Below, one piece after another: positions 14,242-20,298 of a stretch of DNA of 20,482 bases. The position numbers were made by a program, and so were the translations under genes. Source of the DNA: Anaerolineae bacterium. GTDB taxonomy: Bacteria > Chloroflexota > Anaerolineae > UBA4142. The DNA is taken from positions 1 to 20,482 of the forward strand of contig DAIDTM010000204.1 of assembly GCA_027457205.1 (NCBI GenBank). The letters run 5' to 3'. The notes under the pieces were generated by a model that saw only the letters and a program-made list of their open reading frames with translations, did not search any database and was not told the origin of the DNA. Each line of letters begins with the position of its first letter. Position 1 is the first letter of the stretch.

Positions 14242-15393
14242 CTACACCACTGGCAAACTGAAACGAATCGTCGTGCCCTTGCCCGGCTCGCTCTGCGCCG
14301 AGATCTCGCCGCCGTGCGCGGCGACCAGGTTCTTGGCAATCGCCATCCCCAAGCCGGTGCCGCGCGAATCGCGCGATTTATAAAAGCGCTCGAAGATGTG
14401 CGGCAACTCGTCGGGCGGAATGCCCGCGCCCGTATCGCTGACACAGACCTGCACGGATTTCGGCGGATCACCGACAACCGAACACTGCACGTCGATTCTG
14501 CCGCCGCGCGGCGTAAAGCGCAGCGCGTTCGCAATGAGATTCTCCAGCACCTGCCGAATTCGCGCCGTGTCGATTTCCAATGTGGGCAGACCCGCTTCAA
14601 CCTCCGCGCTCGACTCGATGCCGGCGGCGTCTGCCTGCGCGCGGAACGACGCGACCGTTTCGTTCACGAGCGTCGCCAGATCGGTCGGCTCCTTTTGCAA
14701 TTTCAGCACGCCGCTCTCCGCCAGCGCGAGCGTCCGCAAGTCGTCAATTAGGCGCGAGAGCACGTGCGTCTCTTCCAGAATCGGCGTCAGGTGCGCGTCG
14801 TCGCGCGGATACACGCCGTCGATCAGTCCTTCCAGATTTCCCTGGATCACCGTGAGCGGCGTCCGCAGCTCGTGCGTCACGTCGGCGAGCAGGTTGCGGC
14901 GCTGCTCATCGCTCGATTGCAGACGCGCCGTCATCGAATTGAACGCGTGCGCGAGGGCGCGCACCTCACGTGGTCCGCGTTCTGCAACGCGGGCGTTGTA
15001 GTTGCCGTCCGCGACGCGCCCGGCGGCCTCCATCATATCGCCGATGGGCGACGCGACGCGCTGCAACGCGCGCCCGAGGAGAAACAAGCCGAGAAAAATA
15101 ATGACGAGCGGCACGACCATGCCGGCTTCTCCGCGCGGTGCGCCAAGAACACCTAGGAAACTCGCGGCGAGCCAGATCGATAAACCGATCAGGATGGCGA
15201 TGAACGCGAAGAACGCGACGAGCAGCCCACCGATGCGCCAGAAAAAGTGGCCGCGCATCTCGCGCCACGCGCGCACGTGCTCTGGGTCTGTCGGCGGCCA
15301 GGGCTCATCCTGGGGCCACCAACGCGGCGGGCGACGCGGCAGACGCCGGCGCCGCCAGTATTCCCAGGCAGGCAGTGAGTCTTCAGGTCTCAT
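14242..15393 (-). CDS. Membrane sensor histidine kinase
   Basis: This 383-residue kinase has a very basic, Trp/Pro/Arg-rich cytoplasmic N-terminus (residues 1-48). Two membrane helices (about 52-78 and 91-108) follow, separated by a tiny extracytoplasmic loop, so it probably senses the membrane or a partner protein rather than a soluble ligand. Next come a HAMP domain (about 110-160) and the phosphoacceptor His174 in DVTHELRTPL. The ATPase domain shows the N box around NLIANALRF (285-293), G1 DTGAGIP (320-326) and G2 GTGLGM (345-350). Its ATG overlaps the response-regulator stop as ATGA. The small membrane protein encoded upstream of the regulator is a candidate partner. Confidence 0.95.
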   Translation of the reverse strand: MRPEDSLPAWEYWRRRRLPRRPPRWWPQDEPWPPTDPEHVRAWREMRGHFFWRIGGLLVAFFAFIAILIGLSIWLAASFLGVLGAPRGEAGMVVPLVIIFLGLFLLGRALQRVASPIGDMMEAAGRVADGNYNARVAERGPREVRALAHAFNSMTARLQSSDEQRRNLLADVTHELRTPLTVIQGNLEGLIDGVYPRDDAHLTPILEETHVLSRLIDDLRTLALAESGVLKLQKEPTDLATLVNETVASFRAQADAAGIESSAEVEAGLPTLEIDTARIRQVLENLIANALRFTPRGGRIDVQCSVVGDPPKSVQVCVSDTGAGIPPDELPHIFERFYKSRDSRGTGLGMAIAKNLVAAHGGEISAQSEPGKGTTIRFSLPVV

Positions 15394-16094
15394 CCGGTTC
15401 TTCCGCGCGGTTCGTCCGCGAATTTATAGCCAACGCCGTAGACCATCAGAATATAGCGCGGCGCGTGCGGGTCTGGCTCGATCTTGCGCCGGATGTTCTT
15501 GATGTGCGCGTCGATCGCGCGCTCGTACGATTCGAACGCCATGCCGCGCACTGCGTCGAGCAGTTGTGCGCGCGTAAAGATGCGTCCCGGTTCGCGCGCA
15601 AGCGTCGCCAGTAGCTGGAACTCGGTCGGCGTCACTTCAACCGCGCGAGTACCCACCGTGACCTGCATCCGCGACACGTCGAGCGTCACATCGGCAACGC
15701 GAAGCGTATCCGCGCCGGCGTTGGCGCGCGAAACGTCCAATCGCCGCAACACCGCGCGCGCACGCGCGACCAACTCTTTCGGACTGAATGGCTTGGTGAG
15801 GTAATCGTCCGCGCCGAGTTCCAATCCCACAAGCTTGTCAGTCTCCTCGCCGCGCGCAGTCAGCATGATGATCGGCACGTTAGAGTCTTTCCGCAGCGCG
15901 CGCGCCACGTCCAGTCCATCCATCTCCGGCAGACCCAGGTCGAGCACGATCAGGTCGGGTTTCTCCGCGCGCGCGGCGGCGAGTGCGGTCTTGCCATCGC
16001 CTGCCGTTAGAATGGCAAACCCTGCGCGCTCAAGATAATCGCGAGCGAGCTGAACGATTTTCGGTTCGTCATCGACTACGAGAATGGTTTTCAT
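15390..16094 (-). CDS. OmpR/PhoB-family response regulator
   Basis: This 234-residue regulator has a receiver domain with acidic pocket Asp8-Asp9, phosphoacceptor Asp52 in LDLGLPEMDG, Thr79 and Lys101 in TKPF. A winged-helix DNA-binding domain (about 135-228) includes VEVTPTEFQLLATLAREPGR and the wing motif YGVGYKF. I chose ATG 16094 (MKTILVVDDE). An upstream GTG start would translate the hairpin repeat at 16104-16131 and is rejected. It is cotranslated with the kinase and probably controls the ABC/HlyD genes downstream and its own operon, through a candidate site at 16579-16594. Confidence 0.95.
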   Translation of the reverse strand: MKTILVVDDEPKIVQLARDYLERAGFAILTAGDGKTALAAARAEKPDLIVLDLGLPEMDGLDVARALRKDSNVPIIMLTARGEETDKLVGLELGADDYLTKPFSPKELVARARAVLRRLDVSRANAGADTLRVADVTLDVSRMQVTVGTRAVEVTPTEFQLLATLAREPGRIFTRAQLLDAVRGMAFESYERAIDAHIKNIRRKIEPDPHAPRYILMVYGVGYKFADEPRGRTG

Positions 16095-16103
16095 GATGTT
16101 CAC

Positions 16104-16131
16104 GTAGGGGCGCACGGCGGTGCGCCCCTAC
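16104..16131. repeat. GTAGGGGCG-type hairpin repeat, copy 3 (perfect 12-bp stem)
   Basis: GTAGGGGCGCAC (16104-16115) and GTGCGCCCCTAC (16120-16131) are exact reverse complements around a 4-base loop GGCG. It lies between the small membrane-protein stop and the response-regulator start. It is the most symmetrical of the three copies. It has no U-run, so it could slow, stabilise or partly terminate the transcript. Confidence 0.9.
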
Positions 16132-16140
16132 AGCAATCCG

Positions 16141-16527
16141 TCATTTCTGTTGCGTCGGTTGTTCGTGCATCTTGCGATGCCATTCCTCAACCATCGGCGG
16201 GACGTCGCGTTCGTCGCGATCCCAATGCCGGTGATGACGCCATCCCCATCTCGGTCCCCAGATCACGAGGCGAATCAGACTGAAGAACAGCAAAAAGAAC
16301 AACAGCGGGAACAGGCAGCCCAGGAATCCAAAGCCCCAGCCAAACGGGCGGAAGAAGAATGGTCCGAAGAATGGATACGCATACGGCGTTGCCGCTGGCG
16401 GCGTCACCTTTCCACTTGTGACCATTCCCTGGGTAACGCCAACGTTGTACGCGTAGACGCCAATACCCACCGCGCCGATGATGAGAACGATCGCCAACAA
16501 AACTCCAAGAACAAATCTCCCGTTCAT
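16141..16527 (-). CDS. Small membrane protein with aromatic middle and His/Arg-rich tail
   Basis: This 128-residue protein has an N-terminal helix at about residues 5-28. A linker ends in an aromatic, Gly/Pro-rich stretch (FFGPFFFRPFGWGFGF), and a second helix lies at about 68-86. The tail is charged, with WRHHRHWDRDERD and then VPPMVEEWHRKMHE. From memory, similar short proteins with a VPPxxEEWH tail sit beside two-component systems in Chloroflexota and Actinobacteria, but I cannot name a family. The His cluster might bind metal. The ATG at 16527 is preceded by GGAG and AAGGA; an upstream TTG is rejected because it lies inside that ribosome site. It is the first gene after the promoter at 16563-16571 and leads into the regulator and kinase genes. 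Confidence 0.82.
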   Translation of the reverse strand: MNGRFVLGVLLAIVLIIGAVGIGVYAYNVGVTQGMVTSGKVTPPAATPYAYPFFGPFFFRPFGWGFGFLGCLFPLLFFLLFFSLIRLVIWGPRWGWRHHRHWDRDERDVPPMVEEWHRKMHEQPTQQK

Positions 16528-16562
16528 TTTTCCTTCTCCTTTCAAAGTTTACTCTGAACGGG

Positions 16563-16600
16563 ATTATCGCATTCAATTGTGAAGGAACTATGAATTCACA
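16563..16600 (-). promoter_or_regulatory. Extended -10 promoter with direct-repeat regulator box
   Basis: On the minus strand TGCGATAAT (16563-16571) is an extended -10 motif. Upstream, covering the -35 position, are TTCAT and TTCAC separated by 6 bases (16590-16594 and 16579-16583). The half-sites are thus 11 bp apart, the spacing expected for OmpR/PhoB-family regulators. The same stretch also contains TGTGAA/TTCACA as an inverted repeat (16578-16600). It precedes the small membrane protein-regulator-kinase genes, so autoregulation is plausible. Confidence 0.45.
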
Positions 16601-16622
16601 GCGGAAGCATTACGCAAGCCAT

Positions 16623-16674
16623 CACCCTCCCCTGTCCCCGACGGGGGAGGTGACTGTGGCGCAGTCCGCCACAG
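16623..16674. repeat. Tandem double-hairpin repeat downstream of the SDR gene
   Basis: The first hairpin pairs CCTCCCC (16626-16632) with GGGGAGG (16644-16650), extended by CAC/GTG across a bulge. The second pairs CTGTGGCG (16654-16661) with CGCCACAG (16667-16674). Neither is followed by a T-run on either strand. The element lies between the SDR stop (16688) and the promoter at 16563-16600. It looks like a dispersed intergenic repeat. Confidence 0.6.
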
Positions 16675-16687
16675 CCAGGGTGGGGAG

Positions 16688-17494
16688 TCATTCCCACGGA
16701 TGCGGATTTCGCTTGCCCGCGCCCAGCATCTCGCCGATCATCCGCGGCACGAAGACACGCGGCGTCAGCACGCTGTAGAGCTTGCCGCTCTCGCCGTCGC
16801 GTTGGGCGAACTGGATGGCGGCGCGCGCTGGCACCTCCGGCGGATTGCCAAACACGCGCATCGCCCATTCAAACCGCGCGCGCAGCTTGGGTTCGTCCAC
16901 GCCCTCGGAATTCATCAGCATATCGGTCCAGATCATACCGGGTTGAAATGCCTTGATCGAAACGCCCGCGTCCGCGTATTCCCGCGCCAGCGTTTGCGTC
17001 AGCCGCAGAATGGCGGTCTTGGACGTGCCATACGCCGACTGGTTCGGCGCGGGATCGGTTGCGCCCGCGCCGACCACGTTGATGATCTGCCCGCGCTGGC
17101 GCGGCAACATTTTTTCCAGCGCGGCGCGGCAGCCGTGGTACGCGCCAAAGAAATTCGTCTCAAACGACGCGCGCCACTGCGCCGAATCGATCTGCATCAT
17201 CTTGGCGTACGGATGCGCCAGTCCGGCATTATTGATCCAAACATCGATCTGCCCGAACTTGCTCACCGCGGCATCCGCGAGCGCACGTACCTGCGCGAGG
17301 TCGCGCACATCGCACGGGACGCCCAGCGCGTTCGCGGGGTCGGGCAGCGCGTTCACCGCGGCGCGCACCGCGTCCGCATTGCGCGATGAGACGACGACGC
17401 GCGCGCCGGCGCGCTGGCATTCCATCGCCATTGCCTTGCCCAAGCCGCGCGAACTGCCGGTGATGACGACGATTTGATTTTTCAGTTGTGACAT
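16688..17494 (-). CDS. Short-chain dehydrogenase/reductase (classical SDR) lacking the usual catalytic Ser
   Basis: This is a 268-residue NAD(P)-dependent oxidoreductase. The cofactor motif TGSSRGLG is at residues 12-19, and Arg16 with SSRN at 36-39 suggests NADPH. NNAG is at 88-91 and the catalytic Tyr155 and Lys159 are in YGTSK. The Ser normally 13 residues before the Tyr is Gly142 here (VVGAGATD), so the catalytic triad is incomplete unless another residue substitutes. The C-terminal region (about 185-268) extends past the core and is probably substrate-specific. The ATG at 17494 is 5 bases after the preceding stop, with AGGTGAG about 9 bases upstream. It shares an operon with the small membrane protein and MBL 2. 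The substrate is unknown. Confidence 0.92.
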   Translation of the reverse strand: MSQLKNQIVVITGSSRGLGKAMAMECQRAGARVVVSSRNADAVRAAVNALPDPANALGVPCDVRDLAQVRALADAAVSKFGQIDVWINNAGLAHPYAKMMQIDSAQWRASFETNFFGAYHGCRAALEKMLPRQRGQIINVVGAGATDPAPNQSAYGTSKTAILRLTQTLAREYADAGVSIKAFQPGMIWTDMLMNSEGVDEPKLRARFEWAMRVFGNPPEVPARAAIQFAQRDGESGKLYSVLTPRVFVPRMIGEMLGAGKRNPHPWE

Positions 17495-17499
17495 TGTTT

Positions 17500-17880
17500 T
17501 CAACTCACCTGTTTTTGTGGAACAAGTCTGCCGCGCAGCCATCCAAAGAGAATCACGAGCAATCCAAGCGGAATGAGCCAGACAACGTGATACCACGCGC
17601 CCATCGCCATCACCGCATACCCGGCAAGGCGCAGGGCTTGCATCGCCTGGGTCATATACTGCTTGACGTACCGTCCGAAATCCGACTGCTTGTATTTCTC
17701 GAGATCGACCCAGCGCACGATGACGAGCGAAACGATGATCGATGGGATGATGGCGATGACGAGCGCGGCGATCAGGTTCTGCTGCCAAAAGGAATACAGC
17801 GCGATCAGACCGGTGCTCCAATCGACGAACAATTTTGCCGGATGAATCTGATGATAGAGCGCTTTCTCCTGGAACGTCAT
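17500..17880 (-). CDS. Small membrane protein of unknown function
   Basis: This 126-residue protein has about four hydrophobic segments: near residues 22-32, 35-55, 81-97 and 98-113. It opens with a polar MTFQEKALYHQIHPAKLFVD stretch, and there is a charged loop (VDLEKYKQSDFGRYVKQYM) between helices. I recognise no named family, although proteins with a similar YHQIHPAKL start are, as I recall, found in Chloroflexota and some other phyla. The ATG at 17880 overlaps the MBL 2 stop as ATGA; a TTG six bases earlier is less likely. Its stop is 5 bases before the SDR start, so the three genes form one translationally linked unit. Confidence 0.85.
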   Translation of the reverse strand: MTFQEKALYHQIHPAKLFVDWSTGLIALYSFWQQNLIAALVIAIIPSIIVSLVIVRWVDLEKYKQSDFGRYVKQYMTQAMQALRLAGYAVMAMGAWYHVVWLIPLGLLVILFGWLRGRLVPQKQVS

Positions 17881-18548
17881 CCGCAATGATCTCCCACAAA
17901 CGCGTCCAGCGCGTTCAGATCAAACGGGCGTCCGTGCCCGGACAAGCACACGCGCGGTCGCAACGAGCGAATTCGACACGCGCTCTCCCGCGCGCTTGCC
18001 GGGTCTTCCCACCACAATGGAAACGAGACGCGCAGCGCGTTCAACAACGCGTCGCCGACAAACACCGTTCCGTCTTCAAACGCGAGACACACCGATCCTG
18101 CCGTGTGCCCCGGCGTGTGGACCACGCGCGCGGCGATTCCGAAATCGCGCAGCGCCATTCCATCGTCGAGCCAAACGTCCGGCGTGAACGTTTCCAGCGG
18201 CACGATCCAGCCGAACGCGCGCAGCACCGCGCCCGCCGCGTCAATCGCGCCGCTGCGCCCCGGCGGAATCTTCAAATCGCGCGTTGCGGTCAGCCGCGCG
18301 TCCGCCCGGTGCATCGCAATCGGCGCGCCGGTCAAGCGTTTCAGCGCGACGGCGCTGCCGGCGTGATCGATGTGCCCGTGCGTCAGCAGAATCAGCCGCA
18401 CGTCCGCCGGCGAATGTCCCAGCGCGCCAAGCCGGTTGACGATGCGCCGCGCCTGCCGCGGCATCCCGGCGTCAATCACCACGACGCCGCGCGCCTCTTC
18501 GACGATGTGCGTGTTGGCAATGCCGGTGAACAAGGTATGAACGTTCAT
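17877..18548 (-). CDS. Metallo-beta-lactamase-fold hydrolase (MBL 2)
   Basis: This 223-residue zinc hydrolase has THGHIDH at residues 56-62, His148 in HTPGH, Asp166 in FVGD and His205 in SGHGRP. It resembles the MBL protein at 5035-5736 in length and in the IDAGMP strand, so the two are likely paralogues. The substrate cannot be told from sequence; thioesters and lactones are common in this group. I chose ATG 18548 (MNVHTLF) because an earlier start would translate the octamer array. No Shine-Dalgarno precedes it: the array ends one base upstream. The stop overlaps the next gene as ATGA. Confidence 0.88.
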   Translation of the reverse strand: MNVHTLFTGIANTHIVEEARGVVVIDAGMPRQARRIVNRLGALGHSPADVRLILLTHGHIDHAGSAVALKRLTGAPIAMHRADARLTATRDLKIPPGRSGAIDAAGAVLRAFGWIVPLETFTPDVWLDDGMALRDFGIAARVVHTPGHTAGSVCLAFEDGTVFVGDALLNALRVSFPLWWEDPASARESACRIRSLRPRVCLSGHGRPFDLNALDAFVGDHCG

Positions 18549-18549
18549 A

Positions 18550-18642
18550 GGTGGTTGGGTCGTTCGGTGGTTGGGGCGTTGGGTGGTTGAGGTGTCGCGA
18601 TGAACCACCTAACTACCCAACCATCTAACCACCCAACCATCG
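18550..18642. repeat. Palindromic array of degenerate octamers (GGTGGTTG type)
   Basis: The left arm parses as GGTGGTTG, GGTCGTTC, GGTGGTTG, GGGCGTTG, GGTGGTTG (18550-18589). The right arm parses as AACCACCT, AACTACCC, AACCATCT, AACCACCC, AACCATCG (18603-18642). A 13-base spacer separates them. It fills the whole gap: it starts one base from the MBL 2 start codon and ends at the base next to the permease stop codon (18643-18645). The arms can fold into a long imperfect hairpin. Confidence 0.9.
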
Positions 18643-19890
18643 TCATTCGTACCGCAACGCGTCGATCGGATGCAGCGAGGCGGCGCGCGCGGCGGGATAC
18701 AATCCAAAGAACAAGCCGACCGCGACCGAGAAACCGACCGCGAGTATGACCGACGATGGCGCGACGGCGGTCTTGATCAAGCCGGTCGCGTTCACTACCG
18801 CGCCAATCGCGCTGCCAAACAAAATCCCGATCACGCCGCCGGTCACGCTCATCGTGATCGCTTCGATCAAAAATTGCAGCAGAATGTCCCTGCGCCGCGC
18901 GCCAATCGCTTTGCGGATGCCGATCTCGCGCGTGCGCTCGGTCACCGAGACGAGCATAATGTTCATGATGCCGATGACGCCCACCAGGAGCGAGATCGCC
19001 GCGATCGACGCGAGAAAAATCGTCAGAATATCTGTAATCTGATTGAGCGCGCCGAGAATGTCCTTCTGGCTCAGCACCGTAAAATCGTCCTGCTGATAAA
19101 GGATGCGGTGCCGCTGCCGCAGCACCTGCGTGATCTGCGCCATGGCAGTATCCATCTGTTTTTCGCTCGCCGCGGAAACGAAGACGGTCGTTACCCGCGG
19201 CGCGCCTTGCGCGGTCTGCGCCGATGTGCCGAACAAACGCCGCTGCGCCGTCGTGATGGGCGTAAAGATCACGTCGTCCTGACTTCCGCCGAACATCCCG
19301 CCGCCGCCCTTTTCGCTCATCACGCCGATCACTTTGAAGGGAATCCGATCGATCTTGATCGTCAGTCCCACCGGGTCTTGCGCGCCGAACAGCGTTTTCG
19401 CGGTTGTCGCGCCGATCACCGCCACGCGCGCAACCGATTCCAGGTCGCGCTGATTGAAAAAGCGACCCAGCGCGGGATACCAGTTGCGCACGGTCTGGTA
19501 ACTCGGCGTGGTGCCGGTGACATTCGTATTGGTATTGTTGCTGCCGCCCGTGACCTGCACGTTGCGCTGATACACTGGCGCGACGCTGCCGATCGCGGAG
19601 CAGCAGAGCGGATCGTTCAGCGCGTTCGCGTCCGCCAGCGTCAGCGTCGACGCCGAGCCAAACGCGGAGCGAATACCGGACGAGGTCGTCTGCCCGGGCA
19701 GCACAAAGATCAAGTTCGAGCCGATGCCCTGGATCTGCTGCGTGATCGCCGCGCCCGCGCCTTCGCCAATCGACAAGAGCGCGATCACCGCGCCGACGCC
19801 GATAATGATGCCGAGCATCGTCAGGATCGAGCGTAACTTGTTCGCGCTCAAGCTGCGGAAGGAGACGCGGATACTTTCGAGAAAACTCAT
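18643..19890 (-). CDS. MacB/FtsX-type ABC permease (no fused ATPase)
   Basis: This 415-residue permease of the MacB family couples ATP hydrolysis to movement of an extracytoplasmic adaptor, rather than forming a channel across the membrane. The N-terminal signature ANKLRSILTMLGIIIGVGAVIAL (as residues 16-38) contains the first helix. A large extracytoplasmic MacB_PCD-type domain (about 45-275) follows. Three C-terminal helices lie at about 286-316, 343-368 and 380-403, with the TERTREIGIRKAIGARR motif (318-334). The usual N-terminal ATPase is absent, so a separate ATPase gene is needed; none is in the window. The ATG at 19890 lacks a good ribosome site but is 11 bases after the upstream stop. 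A longer TTG reading is rejected. The MacA-type adaptor two genes upstream is its likely partner. Confidence 0.93.
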   Translation of the reverse strand: MSFLESIRVSFRSLSANKLRSILTMLGIIIGVGAVIALLSIGEGAGAAITQQIQGIGSNLIFVLPGQTTSSGIRSAFGSASTLTLADANALNDPLCCSAIGSVAPVYQRNVQVTGGSNNTNTNVTGTTPSYQTVRNWYPALGRFFNQRDLESVARVAVIGATTAKTLFGAQDPVGLTIKIDRIPFKVIGVMSEKGGGGMFGGSQDDVIFTPITTAQRRLFGTSAQTAQGAPRVTTVFVSAASEKQMDTAMAQITQVLRQRHRILYQQDDFTVLSQKDILGALNQITDILTIFLASIAAISLLVGVIGIMNIMLVSVTERTREIGIRKAIGARRRDILLQFLIEAITMSVTGGVIGILFGSAIGAVVNATGLIKTAVAPSSVILAVGFSVAVGLFFGLYPAARAASLHPIDALRYE

Positions 19891-19901
19891 AGATTCACGG
19901 T

Positions 19902-20069
19902 TTACCGATGCGGAATGATCCAAACGAGCAACGTCAACACGCCGGCGGTCAGAAGCGCTTTGAGGTAGACCTGGCGCGCCTGACGACGCAGTTGCGCCCT
20001 GACGTCTTCCTCTTCGATGGTCTCAATGCCGGCATCCAAATTGCGCGCGCCGCGCGCCGCTAGGTTCAC
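19902..20069 (-). CDS. C-terminal half of the split small membrane protein (55 residues, GTG start or readthrough)
   Basis: Directly after the TGA at 20070-20072, in the same frame, a GTG opens 55 codons to TAA. The product begins with NLAARGARNLDAG, then has an acidic-to-basic amphipathic stretch (IEEEDVRAQLRRQARQVYLK) and a single membrane helix (ALLTAGVLTLLVWII). As I recall, related proteins in Chloroflexota carry these two parts in one chain, with TCV at the junction where TGA-GTG stands here. It could be made by restart at the GTG, by readthrough, or not at all. No separate Shine-Dalgarno is seen. Confidence 0.6.
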   Translation of the reverse strand: MNLAARGARNLDAGIETIEEEDVRAQLRRQARQVYLKALLTAGVLTLLVWIIPHR

Positions 20070-20285
20070 TCAGGTCTTGTCACGCGCCTGAAAGTAGCCG
20101 CTGCCGGCAGCGGCGAACGGCAGGAATAGGAGAACGCGCCATAATGGATTGACGCCGGTCAAGATCAGTAGCGCCGCCAGAACGATTCCCACGACAAACG
20201 CGGCGACTCCGAACATCAATCGCTTACGCTGCTCGCGGGGTCCGATATTTGCCAAGCAAACCGTGCCTGAAGCCGATGCGCTCAT
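20070..20285 (-). CDS. Small two-helix membrane protein, N-terminal part ending at an in-frame TGA
   Basis: This 71-residue protein starts MSASASGTVCLANIGPREQ, with Cys10 next to a NIGP motif. Two membrane helices (about residues 36-57 and 60-75) follow, and it ends YFQARDKT. The ATG at 20285 has AAGGA 8 bases upstream, so a longer GTG reading from 20324 is rejected. After the TGA the same frame continues for 55 codons (19902-20069), and the joined 127-codon product matches the length I recall for this conserved, uncharacterised family. The gene sits between an adaptor gene and a MacB-type permease gene, which suggests a role with that exporter. Its function is unknown. Confidence 0.78.
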   Translation of the reverse strand: MSASASGTVCLANIGPREQRKRLMFGVAAFVVGIVLAALLILTGVNPLWRVLLFLPFAAAGSGYFQARDKT

Positions 20286-20298
20286 AAACTCATCCTTA

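Noticed and set aside
16104..16131. Rho-independent terminator before the response regulator
   Set aside because: The stem is perfect but is not followed by a T-run on either strand, and matching hairpins occur in leaders elsewhere in the window.
16578..16600. CRP-type binding site (TGTGA...TCACA)
   Set aside because: The half-sites are separated by 13 bases rather than the 6 needed, so the direct-repeat reading is preferred.
5738..18642. CRISPR array
   Set aside because: The period-7 and period-8 arrays have no spacers, the units are too short and too variable, and no cas genes are present.
18670..19836. Plus-strand open frame of 388 codons opposite the MacB-type permease
   Set aside because: The product is low-complexity Arg/Asp/His-rich; the minus strand encodes a full permease with conserved motifs.
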